64,000 nt of DNA, taken from assembly GCA_963971285.1 (NCBI GenBank), contig OZ020247.1, positions 14,714,614-14,778,613 of the forward strand. Direction: 5' to 3'. The notes under the pieces were generated by a model, which saw only the letters and a program-made list of their open reading frames with translations, searched no databases and had not been told where the DNA came from. Shown in pieces: positions 46,601 through 58,941 of the stretch (the first letter of the stretch is position 1; each line of letters starts with the position of its first letter). Source of the stretch: Astropecten irregularis. Taxonomy: Eukaryota > Echinodermata > Asteroidea > Paxillosida > Astropectinidae. The translations under genes and the position numbers were made by a program.

Positions 46601-46806
46601 ATCACTCCGCCCGTGCCGAATGCCTTTGGGACTTCATCACGCGGGCTGTGAACTTCCGGGCAAATGCGCCAGAGGAAGCAGTGCAGAAGGTAGCCGACAT
46701 GCTACGGAAGCTCTCTTGGCAGGACGGCAACGGGAAAATGATGACGAACACCGACACGGCTGTTTTAATTGTCAAAAAAGGGAACTATTCTCAGACGACA
46801 AACTGA
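43679..46806 (+). CDS. Histamine N-methyltransferase-like SAM-dependent methyltransferase
   Basis: HNMT transfers methyl from S-adenosylmethionine to the histamine imidazole ring in the cytosol. Exons are 43679-44252, 44804-44976, 45759-45909 and 46433-46806, with consistent GT-AG ends and phases; the product is 423 aa (human HNMT 292). Residues 108-143 (LYDDAARYMECLDEF and on) match the HNMT N-terminus. Motif I is MLGVGSGSGEVDFAIL at about 184-199. Later matches are FHQKTSSEF, YDLIHMVHVLYHIEMV and, near the C-terminus, LWDFITRAVNFRANAPEEA. Residues 1 to about 105 are extra: Arg/Ser-rich and probably disordered. I used the first in-frame ATG at 43679, because the earlier open frame begins with TTG. 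A later ATG (MECLDEF) would cut into the domain. Substrate is not provable: this family is expanded in invertebrates and some members may act on other amines. Introns 2 and 3 carry MITEs. Confidence 0.88.
45265..45620. repeat. Family-B MITE copy in HNMT-like intron 2
   Basis: ctttaaatgtgtaaaacata at the left; cacaagaaaatagcgaaaac, ctagtttctggataaataca and accaccttcatatcccga inside; ends ccaatcctgtactctacc. Confidence 0.6.
45981..46283. repeat. Family-B MITE copy in HNMT-like intron 3
   Basis: tttaagggataataattggt to gtgcctttaa, with ctgtgaaaatttgagct and ttctaccagcaccatcttca inside. Confidence 0.75.
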
Positions 46807-46873
46807 TCAACGCCCGTAAATGAAACTTAAATTGCCTATAGGCCTAGGCCTCATTGGTAAAACACTAATTAAA

Positions 46874-47456
46874 ACTAATGCACTATATTGGACAGGCGCG
46901 CACAATTCACATTTTTGTAAAAAAATGGACTTTTTGTACATCACACAAATTTCATGATTGTATCATAAAAAAGAAGTCAAAGGTAATATCATACTTCGGT
47001 TTTTATCAAAGAAATGCAGATACATGGGCAAAAATACCAAGAAAGATACAGTAACAGTCATCTGTGAAAATCTCAGTCTCATAGTTACAGTGCCCACTTT
47101 TTGCGAAAACAGTGAAAAATAGCCACAGTATTTCTGACAGTCTTTTCTCTTTTATTTTTGATCTTTTAAAAGATCAGAAAAATTTTCGGCCGGTCGTTTT
47201 ACCAATTTCTGGATAAATACACCATTTCAGGCGGAACTTGCAATTTTAACGGTATGTTTCTATAACCACCATATTCGTACCCTGTAAGTTATAGGTAAAT
47301 CTGTGAACGTTTCTGTTTTGGTTTCTTACCAAAGTATGATATTACCTTTAAACACTAATGCACTATATTGGACAGGCGCGCAAAATTCAAATTGTTGTAA
47401 AAAGTTGCACTTTTTTGATACACGTTAATTTCATGATTGTATCATAAACAAGAAGC
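46874..47456. repeat. Family-A MITE A7 flanked by a 100-bp direct duplication
   Basis: 46874-46976 and 47354-47456 are direct repeats (aatgcactatattggacagg, gcgcgca, ttcatgattgtatcataaa, agaag). Between them, 46977-47352, sits a family-A MITE in reverse orientation. It starts shortly after the HNMT-like stop codon (46806). Confidence 0.85.
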
Positions 47457-47970
47457 AAACTATTTTAATTCTTACAATAAATTACCGACTATTATTATAA
47501 ATAATTATATATGGAAATACGTTGGTGGTGATGCCGTCTTGAACATAAGGAAGCTTAAATTCGTGGAAAAGGGGCAGGGCTTTGATTTTCGAGGGGAAAA
47601 AATTAGGGTAAAACCAAAACGGTCAGAAGATAGTGACTCACAAAAGAGCATGCTCTAAAGCGTCCTCTACCGTTTGGTATAGTTCGGGACAAAATGGCGT
47701 GGAGCGACACATGTTGATTTCAAGTTTGCAACAAGCGGGTAAGAAAACTTTGTTTTTACACTGCAAAATTGTCGAAATTCGTTCACTCTTGGGTTTTAAG
47801 GACTTAGGAGCATTTGCTCAAAGTCACAAATCTCATTTTGGAATAGTAGAAGCTTTTAAGAACTTAAATAATCGAGGTGCTAATTTTAGGTGCCCTAAAC
47901 CAATGTAAACACCTTTTTATAATCGCCATTTCTGTTTGACCGAAACGTCTTCCAAAACGTAGGCCATATC

Positions 47971-48184
47971 AAGGGGCGTTTACGAAACGGAGGCTCAGGC
48001 GCAGGCTCCAGCTCTGACATCCATATGCTGAAAATATAGGATGTGGTTTTTCATTGAAGCTGAAGCTCTGTTTTCCTTTTCAAACTCGAGAATCTACTTC
48101 AGAACTGCAGCTAAAAGCCTCTATTTTGAATGGATTTTAGAATGGATTCACGAAATGGAGCCGGAGCCTGTTTCGTAAACGCCC
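47971..48184. repeat. MITE family F, copy 2
   Basis: aaggggcgtttacgaaacgg to ctgtttcgtaaacgccc, with gaagctgaagctctgttttc inside. Confidence 0.85.
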
Positions 48185-49309
48185 ATAAAAAGGAAACCGT
48201 GTATAAATAAATCGTAATTCGTAGTAAAGTTCATATTTTATCTAAGTGTGAAGGCAAAATATATCTAAGTCAGTATTTTGTACATATTTATATACTACAT
48301 GTATTAGTAACAGTACTGAACAAGTAAAATCATACATTCAAGTTTGGTAAGTTTCACAGCTTTCATATAATTTATTTCATTTCGTCTGATTCGTTTTAAT
48401 ACACTTCTGCATTTCAAAGTCACAAGTCCTAGTATAAACAGTCTTATTTACAACGTAGCATACATGATTTCTGCTATGCTATTTACAAAATGGCGTCCAT
48501 GATTGAAATGGTATAAAAGTGATTCTTCTTCACACACAGGAATTAACATGGTGCTTCAGAAAACACGCTTTTCAAATCATGTAGTACTTCCCAATTACAT
48601 GTACCTTATTCCTATAATTACTACCAGAACCACCCCAATAATTATGTATAATTTATGCACATGTTTGGTCAAGATTTCACGCAAAGATCACCTACAATAA
48701 GTTCACAACACACATGTACTGCACTTTCTTTCTAAATTATTTTGATTTTAGATATCAATACATCAAGCTTTAAGTTGGGAAATAGGTTAAATCTGTCGGT
48801 GGGTATGAGATTTTAAATTCTAGGTACCTCTGGTTTGCAATGCATGTAGAACATTGTGCGAACCCCATGAGATATGGGTACTTGGTATGGCTTTGTGTAA
48901 AGATGGGTTAATGTACCATCAATTAACACAGCTTACTTTGACAAAGGTTCAGGCTAATGTTAGAATATTCAAATGAAGACCCGTTATAATGTTTCTAGAT
49001 GGTGCATCTACCCAAAATGAAGGGGAAGACATGCAACAAGTCTGGCACCAACCCATACTCATATAGGTACACCATCATTCAGATACATATCATGCGAAAA
49101 GCAATTACAGTACAGTACTTTGTACTATGTTCTGCTGGAGGCTCTCAAATGCATATCTTGCAAGATGTATTTGCTTCACAAGACGCTGCTTATATACCAA
49201 GATAAATCCAGAAATTTATGGCCATGGTGCAGCAAGGACTCTACTTTTACCAGACAGCCATATGAAGTTCAGTACAGGTATTTGTATTTTCACTCTAAAA
49301 AGCATGCAT

Positions 49310-49372
49310 GCAGCAGTTTATATAGGAGGGCCTGACGCGTTTCAATCCTAGCAGGATCTTTCTCAAAGGTTA
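49310..49372 (+). repeat. Family-D repeat fragment
   Basis: ggagggcctgacgcgtttca followed by agcaggatctttctcaaagg. Confidence 0.65.
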
Positions 49373-50089
49373 AAAGCTTTACATGTATTACTTTGTATTA
49401 AAAAAAACACATAGTAAATACACTTCGCACTAGAGGAAGACTTTTTTGGTGGTTAGTCAATTATGTTAGTTGTTTTGATGTCCCGGATGAGATGGTGGGG
49501 CAAAGTGTACAACACTGGGCCCAATTTCATGGATATGCTTAGCGCAGAATTCTGTATTAAGCGAAAAATCTTTAGTTACGGTTTATGAACTATTGCATTC
49601 ACACAACTGAAAATTCCTCCCTTTATCCAAGATATTGAAGCTTGTGGGCACAAAATTGCCTGCCACCCTAATGCAATTTTACACTTACAGTAAGTAGAGC
49701 CATGAAAAAGGTTCGGGATTACTCATTTGTGTCAAAAATAAAATACATACAAAATGTTATTTTCTACTCTTTTTTTTTCCGGGGGACCAATTGAGCAACA
49801 TTTTCCTGAGCATTTTACCTAAAATGCCGAAGAACCTTGGCTTGTTTTAAACTGCCCTGACAAAAATGACGGAATAAGTAGACATTAAAGTACCGTAGTA
49901 AGCTCGGACATTCACCTTGACAAATTTCCATACATTATCTAGAAACACTGCAGACAGAATTTACAGCAGCAGAGCGTTACACAGACGACATGGAGGCTTG
50001 AATTTACAAGGAACCCAGTTCAATCACATCTTTACAGCAGGTCTTTTTACATTCTGTACAAATGCTCACAGCATCTATATACATGACAC

Positions 50090-50265
50090 AATACGGGCGA
50101 TTCACAATGGAGCGCCACCATGAGTTTGTAACGCGTTGGCCAATCACAATGCACGGAATTAATTTTCTCGACAAACTGCACATGTTAAAAGATGTGCAGT
50201 TTGTCGACAAATTGGCTGACGTGTTGCAAAGGCATGGTGGCGCACTATTGTGAAATGCCCGTATT
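50090..50265. repeat. Foldback element J
   Basis: Arms aatacgggcgattcacaatg and attgtgaaatgcccgtatt, then gcgccaccat/atggtggcgc. Central hairpin aaactgcacatgttaaaag / atgtgcagttt. 176 bp. Confidence 0.85.
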
Positions 50266-50504
50266 AAAACCAGAAGCCAAAATTATACTGTACAGCTAAT
50301 ATAGAGAGATAATAAGGTATCTGATTTCCATATATAATGTATTACATCTAAATAAATACATGTACATATAACACTGAGTGAGGTCAACACATGTTATGCG
50401 ATCCAAGATTTTTAGAAAGTATTTCATGGGTAGCTGTGTTACTCTATCAAAATAGTATAACAAATTTAGGTAGCACTTCAAAACTAAATAAGGTAATATG
50501 TTAT

Positions 50505-50655
50505 ATTAGTTTCAAACGAACAAAGATGATTGACTATTGGGGTCACCACCAACGTAGGGCTGGATAGCTCAGTTGGTAGAATGCCTGTATGGTATTCAGG
50601 AGGTCGGCAGTTCGAATCTCGCTCCAGTCTATTTTTCTTTGTTCACTATTCAATG
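50505..50655 (+). repeat. tRNA-derived SINE
   Basis: gaacaaagatgattgactat, then gggctggatagctcagttgg (A-box), gcagttcgaatctcgctcc (B-box), tctatttttctttgttcac. Confidence 0.85.
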
Positions 50656-51131
50656 ACTTTAAATTCAGTCAGTTTCCCTTGTGGTTATTTGATGATAACA
50701 TAATTATTAGTTTTCGTAGTAACAATTACCAATTCATCAGGTTGTTACTGCAAATGTTATGCAGGTAACATGTAGTCTTTAAGTGCTACCAACATTTTCT
50801 ATAAGATTTTACAAAGGAATCTAAGTGATCTTTCTTTATCACATGACGGTTTTTGCCATACGTCAATGATTAGATTTATGGTCTATGTTTGAGCATGTAT
50901 CAGCATCGAAATTTTGGAAACAATTGAATGATTTGGCAAAGGCTAGTTGGTTAAATTTCTGAAATCCGTTTCAGTGCAGCAAGGAAGCATAGAAAAAAAT
51001 AAAGAAAGGAAGAAAAACAAGAACACGATGCTTAATAGCTGTGACTGAACTGGCTCCTCATCAGACAATAAATACAACAATTAAAATATACATGATTGGT
51101 GAGGGATAGGCGATGCAGGGAAACGGTCAGG

Positions 51132-54100
51132 TCAAAGGATGACCTCCTTACGCTGCTGCTGCCGCGCCCTCTTGACGGCCTCCACTCTCTTCTGTCGCTC
51201 GGCCACCTTGTTTCCCATGGTCTGGGTCAGGGGCGGGAGGGAGAAGCCGGCCTGGCTGTAGGACGGCTCGGGTCTAAAATGGAAAGCAAAGACGATACAA
51301 AGGGTTAGGTTTCAGTGAATACGATTTAGTTACACTGGTGGTTGTGCAATGAAGGCCTCTGATAACTTGGGTTTAGATTGAAAGAACGCAGGATCAGTGT
51401 TTTTGCATTTTGTGGGCTAACATAGGATGCATTCGTTTAGCTTCCACGAGTCGACACCAGTTAACCTCGTCCACACCCTCTCGCTTGTTTTGTGCAGTAA
51501 TACACGACCATTGGATTGGGCTACCATGGCCGGCCACCGAGGCTTGGTCAGGGCTGCCCCGTGGAAGTTTAATAAATGCATCTATTATATGTTACTCCTC
51601 ATTCACTTGAAAAAAGAACAACTTTTGTAACAAATTTTAAAGGGTTGAGATTGTGAGGCATAAACAAAATGGAAAGGCTATGAAGATGTAGGGGAAGCCT
51701 ATTATGTTAAAATAACATTTTGTTTCAATTTCTTTGAAGAGACTTACATTTTCTTGGATTGGTTCTTCAGAGATATTCTTGGTAGTTTACTATCACTGTG
51801 AAAATAAAGAGAAAAAATGAATGCAATATTTGTTTTTATTAAATCTTCACAGATGCATTGTTGGCACAGCATATTCAAAACAATCTTTGCAATAAATCTG
51901 CCAACTGCATACTGTGTAGTACCCTGACTCTGGTGAGCTAGCTGCTACAGTGGACAACCAGTGAGCTAACACCTAATCAACAGGACACCTAATCAACCTG
52001 TCAGCTATCCAACCTGCCAGCTAACCCACCTGCCATCCTACCAATACCATCCCTGTCAGCTAACAATCCAGCCATCTAACCAACTTGCCAGCTATAAACC
52101 AATCTGCCAGCTAACCAATCTGTCAGCTGACCAACCTGCCAGCTAGCCAACCTGTCAGCTGACCAATCTGCCAGCTGACCAACCTGTCAGCTGACCAACC
52201 TGCCAGCTAGCCAACCTGTCAGCTAGCCAACCTGTCAGCTAACCAACCTGTTAGCTGACCAATCTGTCAGATAACCAACCTGTTAGCCAACCTGCCAGCT
52301 AGCCAAACTGTCAGCTTACCCACCTGCCAGCTAACCAACATGTCAGCTAGCCAACCTGCCAGCTAACCAACCTGCCAGCTAACCAACCTATCAGCTAACC
52401 AACCTGTAACCTGTCAGCCTACCAACCTGTCAGCTAACCAACCTGTCAGCCTACCAACCTGCCAGCTAACCAACCAGCCAGCTAACCAAGAAGCAACCTA
52501 CTCATCCAGTATTCTACCCTAACAAGTCTGCTGCACTTCTAGTGGAGAAAGAGATACACACAAACATCATGACATTTACCTTGCACTTGGGTCTTCTTCT
52601 GCCACGTACGCCTTGGCCAGGAGATAGGCATCCGGCGTCCATTTCTGGGAGTACAAAACGTCCTTCAGGTCAGACTTCAGCTGTGATAACTGCAAATAAA
52701 ATTGTATAATAGAATAAGTATGCCAACCAAAAACAACCGAAATATGCTTGCTTGGGAGGTGGAAGTAAGAAGTAAGTAAGAAGTGATTACAGTTTAAAGA
52801 GAGAAACACCAAGGGGTTCTTTTTTGGGGAGGGAGGAGACCAGACTCAAACCTACCTCGTTTGACTGTCTGTCACTATGCTCCTGGAGATGTCTGATGAT
52901 AACCTCACATTCCTCAATGGTGGGTGCCCTTGGTTGGGGATCGTTGGGCCCCTGGACCTGCAGCGGGTTCATGCTGACGGGGACGGGAGGGCTGGGACCT
53001 TTCTGGTCAGCAGGGTTGGTCTGCTGGGCTGCTTCCTGGCTTGGCGGCCTGAGGAGAAACGAAGCATGACACATCCACATCATTTGACTGCAATACTATA
53101 TCCCACCCCATTTCTTAACCAAAATACTGACCTGAAATATGTCAAATGCTCAGAGTTAACAGGGACCTTATGTTCCGATACAAGCAGGATTTTTAAAACC
53201 TTTTTTAAGGTTTTAAAATGACAAAGATCCTGCAAGGATTGAAAAGTCAGGCCTTCCTAACTCTAAGTGTGTTACCGATTACATAACACTCTTTAAGGTG
53301 TTTAAGTTCTAGCCAGTATGTTATAGCCATCTCCTCTTTGAGATGTCATGAGCAAACATCAGGTTCTCTTTCAAAACCATACAACTCAAGAGACTGTAAT
53401 TATTTTGATATGGTATCACAAATAATGTGATCAGTCTTATAATAATTTGAATATGCATGGCCTGAAATGTTGTTGATATGACTAACTCTTTAAAAATGTT
53501 TGTCATGGGCCTTTTTGTGACTCATTTAATTTCAATCTCTTTCTAATTTACAGATGTAGATCTTCGTGGCCTTCATACCTTTTCTCCACTGCCTCCTTGA
53601 GTAACCTCTGCAGGTAAGCATTCCTGCTCCTGGCCTCTTGTACAGCGGCAGTGAGCTCCTTGACTTTGTCTTCCATGTACAGCATCTTCAGCTGGTCAAG
53701 TTTTTGTGCTGAATGAAAACAAAATGACAAAGCATAAAACAGGATGTAAACACAATCCAACTTTCGTGTAATTTTTTTGTTATGCAAGCACAATTTCATT
53801 TGTGAGTATTAAACTGTAAATTCTGTATTTCCTCTTCAAAGCCGTAATTGGCAATTAGACTTTAATGGGAGCACAATGTACTATATTCAGTCACTTTGTA
53901 ATTTATGACCCAATGATGACAAGGCTAAAATAGGGAAATACCTATAGACTACTGATTTTTCCTGTGGCTTTTAAATATTTTCACACATTTTAAATTAATG
54001 CCTCAGAATGTCTTAGAATGCAAACTATAGTTGTATGAAACCAAATTATCATACCTCTTTCATTCAGTTGCATTCAAATGAAACTGCGCATAAAACAAAA

Positions 54101-57100
54101 CACTATTTCCACCAGACTTGTGCATGTTATAATGAACACAACTTAAAAGAATATTTTCGTCAAAAACTGTCTGTCCTTCAGTGGGGATACCTACTTCAGT
54201 GGTCGATTTCACAAAGATAATTTACGAATCATCTTTTAGATGAATTGTACCTGTTTTTATAGTAACTAGCATGGTGACATCTCACTTTATTAAGATTGAT
54301 ACGCATGTTACGTTACGATCTGTCTAGGGGCCTGTTTGTTTAACGCACAAGATCACAAATTCTACTAATCCGGATCCCATTTTAACGTACCCTGCATAGG
54401 ACGTGGATCCGCAGATCTGGGATCCTTTGCGTTAAACAATCAGGCCCTTAGCAAATGATTTTGTCATAAATAACACATTTAATGACATATCTCACGTGCT
54501 TACTTTGTAACTGGCTGCCTCCTATAACAATTTCCCCATCGGATTTAATTGAAGAACTGGAAGATTCTGGGGGACAAAGCATACAAAATAAATCACAAAT
54601 TAATCCCCAAAAAGATCAGAATTGTCAACATTTTTCACATATTTTTTTCTTCAAATTCCTTTTTTAAAACAACTTTGTGATGTCTGTATTTGTTTGAAGT
54701 TGTTGTTTAAAAAAATGAAGTCTAAACACAATGTTTTGTCTTTTGGTTGGCTGTATGCAGTACAATACACAATATCTGAATATATTCAACAAACACACTT
54801 TCACTTTACCTTTCTTAGGGCTTGATCCACGAGCCATGATGACCTTAAAATGTAATTCTGAAATGGACAAAGGGACGAAAGAAAATAGCCAGTTTATCTT
54901 ACATTCTTTTAAAAGAGAACAAACCTGCATGATTTTAGACTGGATGCAATTAGGCCAAAAAAAATTGTTGTGTTGCCCTCAGCGACCGACCGTAAAATGC
55001 CAAAACTTTGGGTCGGTTTTTTTTTTTTCGAGTCCTAAAGTATAAAAACTGACCATTTTTAACAGAAAATGTAAGATTTAGCAGTAAAAAAGCGTGTCTC
55101 CTCAAAACGACTATGTATATGAACGACACAGTATTTATTCTTAAATGTTTGAAAGTCAGCCAAAAAAAACCCCCAAAAAATAAATAATTGACCGACCGAC
55201 CCAAAATTTAAATTTTTCCACTTGAGGGCAACACAACAATTTTTTTTTTGGCCTTATTAGAGGGCTTCAAAACAAGAAAGTCATTGTATGTAAAGGTATC
55301 GATGACAAACTTAGGTTTGTATTTTAATGAAAAATGAATCAAATTTCCACATCTGAAAGACGTTGCAGGTGTAACTGAAGAAGTTTATGAATATATGGAT
55401 AAGTCAACTTGATAACTGTGTGTAAATCAAAGCTACAGAATGCAGATTTGTTTTCAGCGGAGTTTTTGACTTGCTTTGCAAAGTTTTAAAAGAGCGGCCC
55501 CTTATTTTTTTTTTTTTTTATATCCTGCTTTGGACACCCTGTTTTTTACTATTATCTTATCATGAAAAGGATTTTTTAACTTCTTTGTTTCAGTGGAGTT
55601 TTTGACATGCTTTGCGAAATTTTAATGAGAGCGGTCCCTTATTTCCTATTTTATATCCTGCTTTAGACACCCTGTCTTTTTCACTATTATAATATCATGA
55701 AAAGGTTATTCCTAACTTCTTTATTGCCACATGTGACAGAACAGTAACAGTTCAGACATACATATAGTATTAGATGTAGTACTCAGGCCTTGATTTTTAA
55801 GGAGAGTGAGAGTGATCACTCTTCTCCACTCTCCTTAATGTTCTCCAAGGAGAGTGAAATAATCTTAACAAATCAAGGAGAGCTGCCCTTTTTCAAAATG
55901 TCACATATATTTTTCCAGCCAACATTTACCCTAAGTTGCTGAAAATACAAAAAAATTCAACAGGACAAGCACAATTTTGCAGTGATACCCTACTCATAAA
56001 ACATAAGAAACAAATATTTAGGGAAACTAGATAATTATGTAGTATTTTTTTATCTTTCACTGAAACACAATGTAACCCCACCATCACTTAACAACAATCT
56101 GCAGTACAGTAAAACAATAAATTAATATTGAGTTACATAGTCTCTACTGAGGACATAATGTCTAACCAAAATGTCAGTGGTCCAAAAATAGCAGATAAAT
56201 GTACGGTGCAAATGTGATCAAATTATCACTACGTATATAGGTCACAGCTCGTACACAATTGCAGAGTAAAGGTCGAGTGCTATGGGTAGTGCGCAGGCAG
56301 TAACTGCACAGAATTGCTGTTTGCTTACTGTTGTGTTCACAAAGAGAATAATGGAATTGCAAAGAGATACCAAAGTTTGCGTAGGTGGGTATAAAATAAA
56401 CAACCGAAGGAGAAAAATTTATCAAATCAATGATATCGAACCAAACAAATGGATAACCATAATAATTTACTGAGCACTGCAACAAAATAAGCTCATGCTG
56501 GCATATGCGCCAAAAAAATTTGTATTAGAAACAAATATCTACAAATTGCGTTTCAAAAAAAGAATCAAGTTTGGTTTTGCCTAATATTGCAAAATAAGTA
56601 ATGGGAGACTTTTGGAGAGCTGTAGGTCGCGAGTCAACAGCGCACGTGCACGCACGCGCAATACAACGCTCGCATCCTCACAACTGCACAAGCATGGTTT
56701 GCGCGTGCGCTGTTGACTCAAGACCGACTCTCCAAAAGTCTCCCATTATGTGTTCTTTTGTTTAATTTCTTTGGGAAAAAACTATTCATATTCATTCCAT
56801 TTTAAATGGTCCTTTGTGGTGGGTGGGGCATAAAGGGACACTGCCTTTGGCTGGTCCATGATGTATTTGTGGAAGGGCATTCTGAAGAATATGTTCATGG
56901 CATAAATTTTCTCACCTTTGTTTTCTCTCTTTAATTCATCTATCTCTTGGTGAAGACTAAATAGCACCTCGTGATGTTGCCGCTTCAAGAATTCCATGCT
57001 ACGCTCCATGTGGTGCAGCCTCTGCAACGGGTCCATGCAATCCGTGGCGCTAGTGTCCAGGCTCTCGTTATCGGCATGAAGCACATAGGAGGAAGCACCG

Positions 57101-57243
57101 CTCGAGTTCGTAGGGGGCAGGATGGGGATCTGGTCTTTGAGGAAGGGGCGCGGGTAGCGCGCCTTGTCTAGCGTCTGAACGCGCTGCCACTGTGGCAGAT
57201 TGGCTAGGGGCGGAAGAGTCATCGACATGATGGGTGATGCCAT
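51132..57243 (-). CDS. CCDC74: Coiled-coil domain-containing protein 74
   Basis: This is the invertebrate counterpart of human CCDC74A/B, coiled-coil proteins linked to spindle microtubules and ciliated cells. Eight exons on the minus strand, in coding order: 57243-56916, 54857-54810, 54566-54504, 53708-53579, 53048-52856, 52689-52580, 51795-51748 and 51273-51132. Phases are consistent and the product is 353 aa (human about 378). The start is ATG 57243-57241 (MASPIMSMTLPPLANLP). Coiled coil 1 is at about 74-109 (HHMERSMEFLKRQHHEVLF). The next exon gives ELHFKVIM, matching human DLHYKLIM. Coiled coil 2 is at about 148-190. A Pro-rich linker leads to APTIEECEVIIRHLQEHSD, equivalent to the human TLRQCEVLIREL region. 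The C-terminus NKVAERQKRVEAVKRARQQQ matches the basic tail of the human proteins. The gene is divergent from MOONR. Confidence 0.93.
51990..52495. repeat. 16-bp minisatellite in CCDC74 intron
   Basis: About 30 copies of a unit like ccaacctgtcagctaa (variants: gacc, tagcc, tgccagct) between exons at 51748-51795 and 52580-52689. No open frame suggests coding. Confidence 0.9.
53125..53275 (-). repeat. Family-D repeat in CCDC74 intron
   Basis: tgacctgaaatatgtcaaat on the plus strand, then the inverse blocks caaagatcctgcaaggattg and caggccttcctaactctaag. The two halves face each other, a foldback arrangement. Confidence 0.6.
54201..54449. repeat. Element V (uninterrupted) abutting foldback T (copy 2)
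   Basis: 54201-54326: ggtcgatttcacaaagataa to gttacgatctgtctag, the counterpart of the interrupted copy at 10613-11105. 54327-54449: gggcctgtttgtttaacgc to gcgttaaacaatcaggccc. Lies in a CCDC74 intron near exon 54504-54566. Confidence 0.75.
54952..55254. repeat. 303-bp inverted-repeat element in CCDC74 intron 1
   Basis: aggccaaaaaaaattgttgt and acaacaattttttttttggcc arms extended by gttgccctc/gagggcaac, with cgaccgacc blocks inside on both sides. Confidence 0.85.
55255..56601. other. CCDC74 intron 1, remainder
   Basis: A tandem-like pair of about 130 bp at 55440-55580 and 55585-55710 (cagtggagtttttgacatgc, tttagacaccctg). A 'caggccttga' start with gagagtga blocks at 55786-55880. No exon recognised. 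Confidence 0.5.
56602..56745. repeat. Foldback family I, copy 2
   Basis: tgggagacttttggagagc and gactctccaaaagtctccca arms, gagtcaacagcgcacgtgca inside, loop of alternating gcgcgtgcgc. Only about 40 bp from the coding side of CCDC74 exon 1's flank. Confidence 0.85.
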
Positions 57244-58336
57244 GTACAAAGTTGATCTCCAATTTGAAGTCCCTTTGACAATAACCTGTGAGCTGATGCA
57301 GCACCGAAGCTCTAGTTGGAAGACCCGATGGATTTGGAATAATTTTTACTAGGAAGAGCGCTTGAATACTGAAGACGACTTGGAAGGTGATGAAGAGCTC
57401 CTCAAGGGAATGCGCAATCAACTTGACCTACGTATTTATAAATCCATGATGCTTTCTTGCAATATTCTCCACATCATCAGTCCAAATTCTGTGAACAGAA
57501 CAAACAAAAAATACGAATGCAATGCAAATTGAAAGACTGTGCGCATACATGTGCAACACACACAACCGGCAAAAATGTGTGGAGCAGAGCCACACTAGAT
57601 AGCTGCTGAACCGCTAGTGATCATCTGGATTTCGGATCGTTGACCCCAAAATTAAAAAAGGGAGTTCAGCGCTCCAGTTACTGGGTCTACAATTGACCAA
57701 TTAATGTGAAAGGGGCCAAGTAGGGGAAAAAACGTCCACAAAGAGTCGGAGGTCAGGAGGTGAGTCGATCAGAAGGCGAGTTGACTAGGGGCCGAACCGG
57801 GCAGGAGGCGAGTTTTGGTAAGGAATGGGTGAGTCGGTCAGGAAGGGAGTTAATATTGTCAATAGGGTGAGTTGACGTTGCTATGACTTTTTTATGAGTA
57901 TGAATATTCAATGACCTAACAATCACACTCAGACGGTGGCGCGGTTTTGCAGTACAAATGGCAACAAAAATACAGCTGACCAAAGTTCAAATACGATCGC
58001 GGAGTCCGTGAGTTCACGAACATCGGGTGACACCACAAAAAATGGTCAAAAGGTCAAAGAAATGTACAATTTTGTACGTTTTAATTTTGGTACCATTTGA
58101 AACATCGTGGTGAGGTCTGTCGAAGTGTCAATGATTCGAATGGGCGTTGCTGAGTATCAGTATGTGCCCATGGCCATGCGCGTCAGTTTCATTTATGAAA
58201 ACTTCCATTTTTGGTCAGTGCGATGACGTCACATAATGAGATGATCGTGACGCCCTCTTGCGACCGTTTCGTGCCAATTCATGTAAGGGATTTTTCGCTG
58301 TGTAGGCCTAAACCGTAACGGCATTACCATGATAAA

Positions 58337-58562
58337 TAGTGTCTTTTACGCCACCCATATTAGCCTATTTTGAGTATTTATTTGGGTAAGATTAAGAAAC
58401 TGTTGTTTTTTTTTCACTGAAATTTTGCCGAAATATGTTCATTTTAGGGTTTACAAGACCCATGATTGAATAAATTTGCTTTAACTAAAGTAACAATCTC
58501 ATTTTGGAAGAGAAGAAGCTAAATAAATATTGAAAATAATATGGGTGGCGTAAAAGACACTA
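58337..58562. repeat. Inverted-repeat element L
   Basis: tagtgtcttttacgccaccc and gggtggcgtaaaagacacta are exact inverted ends (20 bp), continuing with atat on both sides. Interior AT-rich with inverse tatttattt/aaataaata. Confidence 0.85.
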
Positions 58563-58941
58563 ACCCCACAGTAACAAACTAACATCTGACATTAAACACA
58601 ACTCTAACACGACGTGTTACTGTACTGTCAGCATGCACAGAAACTGGGCAAGTCAACAAACAGCTTCACAACATTATTATTTTTTAACAACTTCTTACAC
58701 AGAACAACAATAACGGCATACGAAATCATACGTACCTAGCCCAATCAACAATCAAACTTAGCAGTATGGTCTATGGATCAGTAATTTGAGCTATGTTAAT
58801 TCACAGATCCATTGGTGGGAACCACATACAAATGATTTATCACAACAAAAATATTATTTTCGCGACGACGAGAAAAATATCCCGATCATCACTCGCCCGA
58901 CAAATAAATTGCTCATCATGCATTTATTATGTAAATCACGG

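Larger units (their letters stand above)
47457..51131. other. Intergenic between the HNMT-like gene and CCDC74
   Basis: No exon recognised. Contains MITE F2 (47971-48184), a family-D copy (49310-49372), foldback J (50090-50265) and a SINE (50505-50655); the rest is AT-rich. Confidence 0.5.

Noticed and set aside
52877..53221. 114-codon plus-strand frame
   Set aside because: Opposite strand of CCDC74 exon 5, which has the conserved EECEVIIRHLQ segment.
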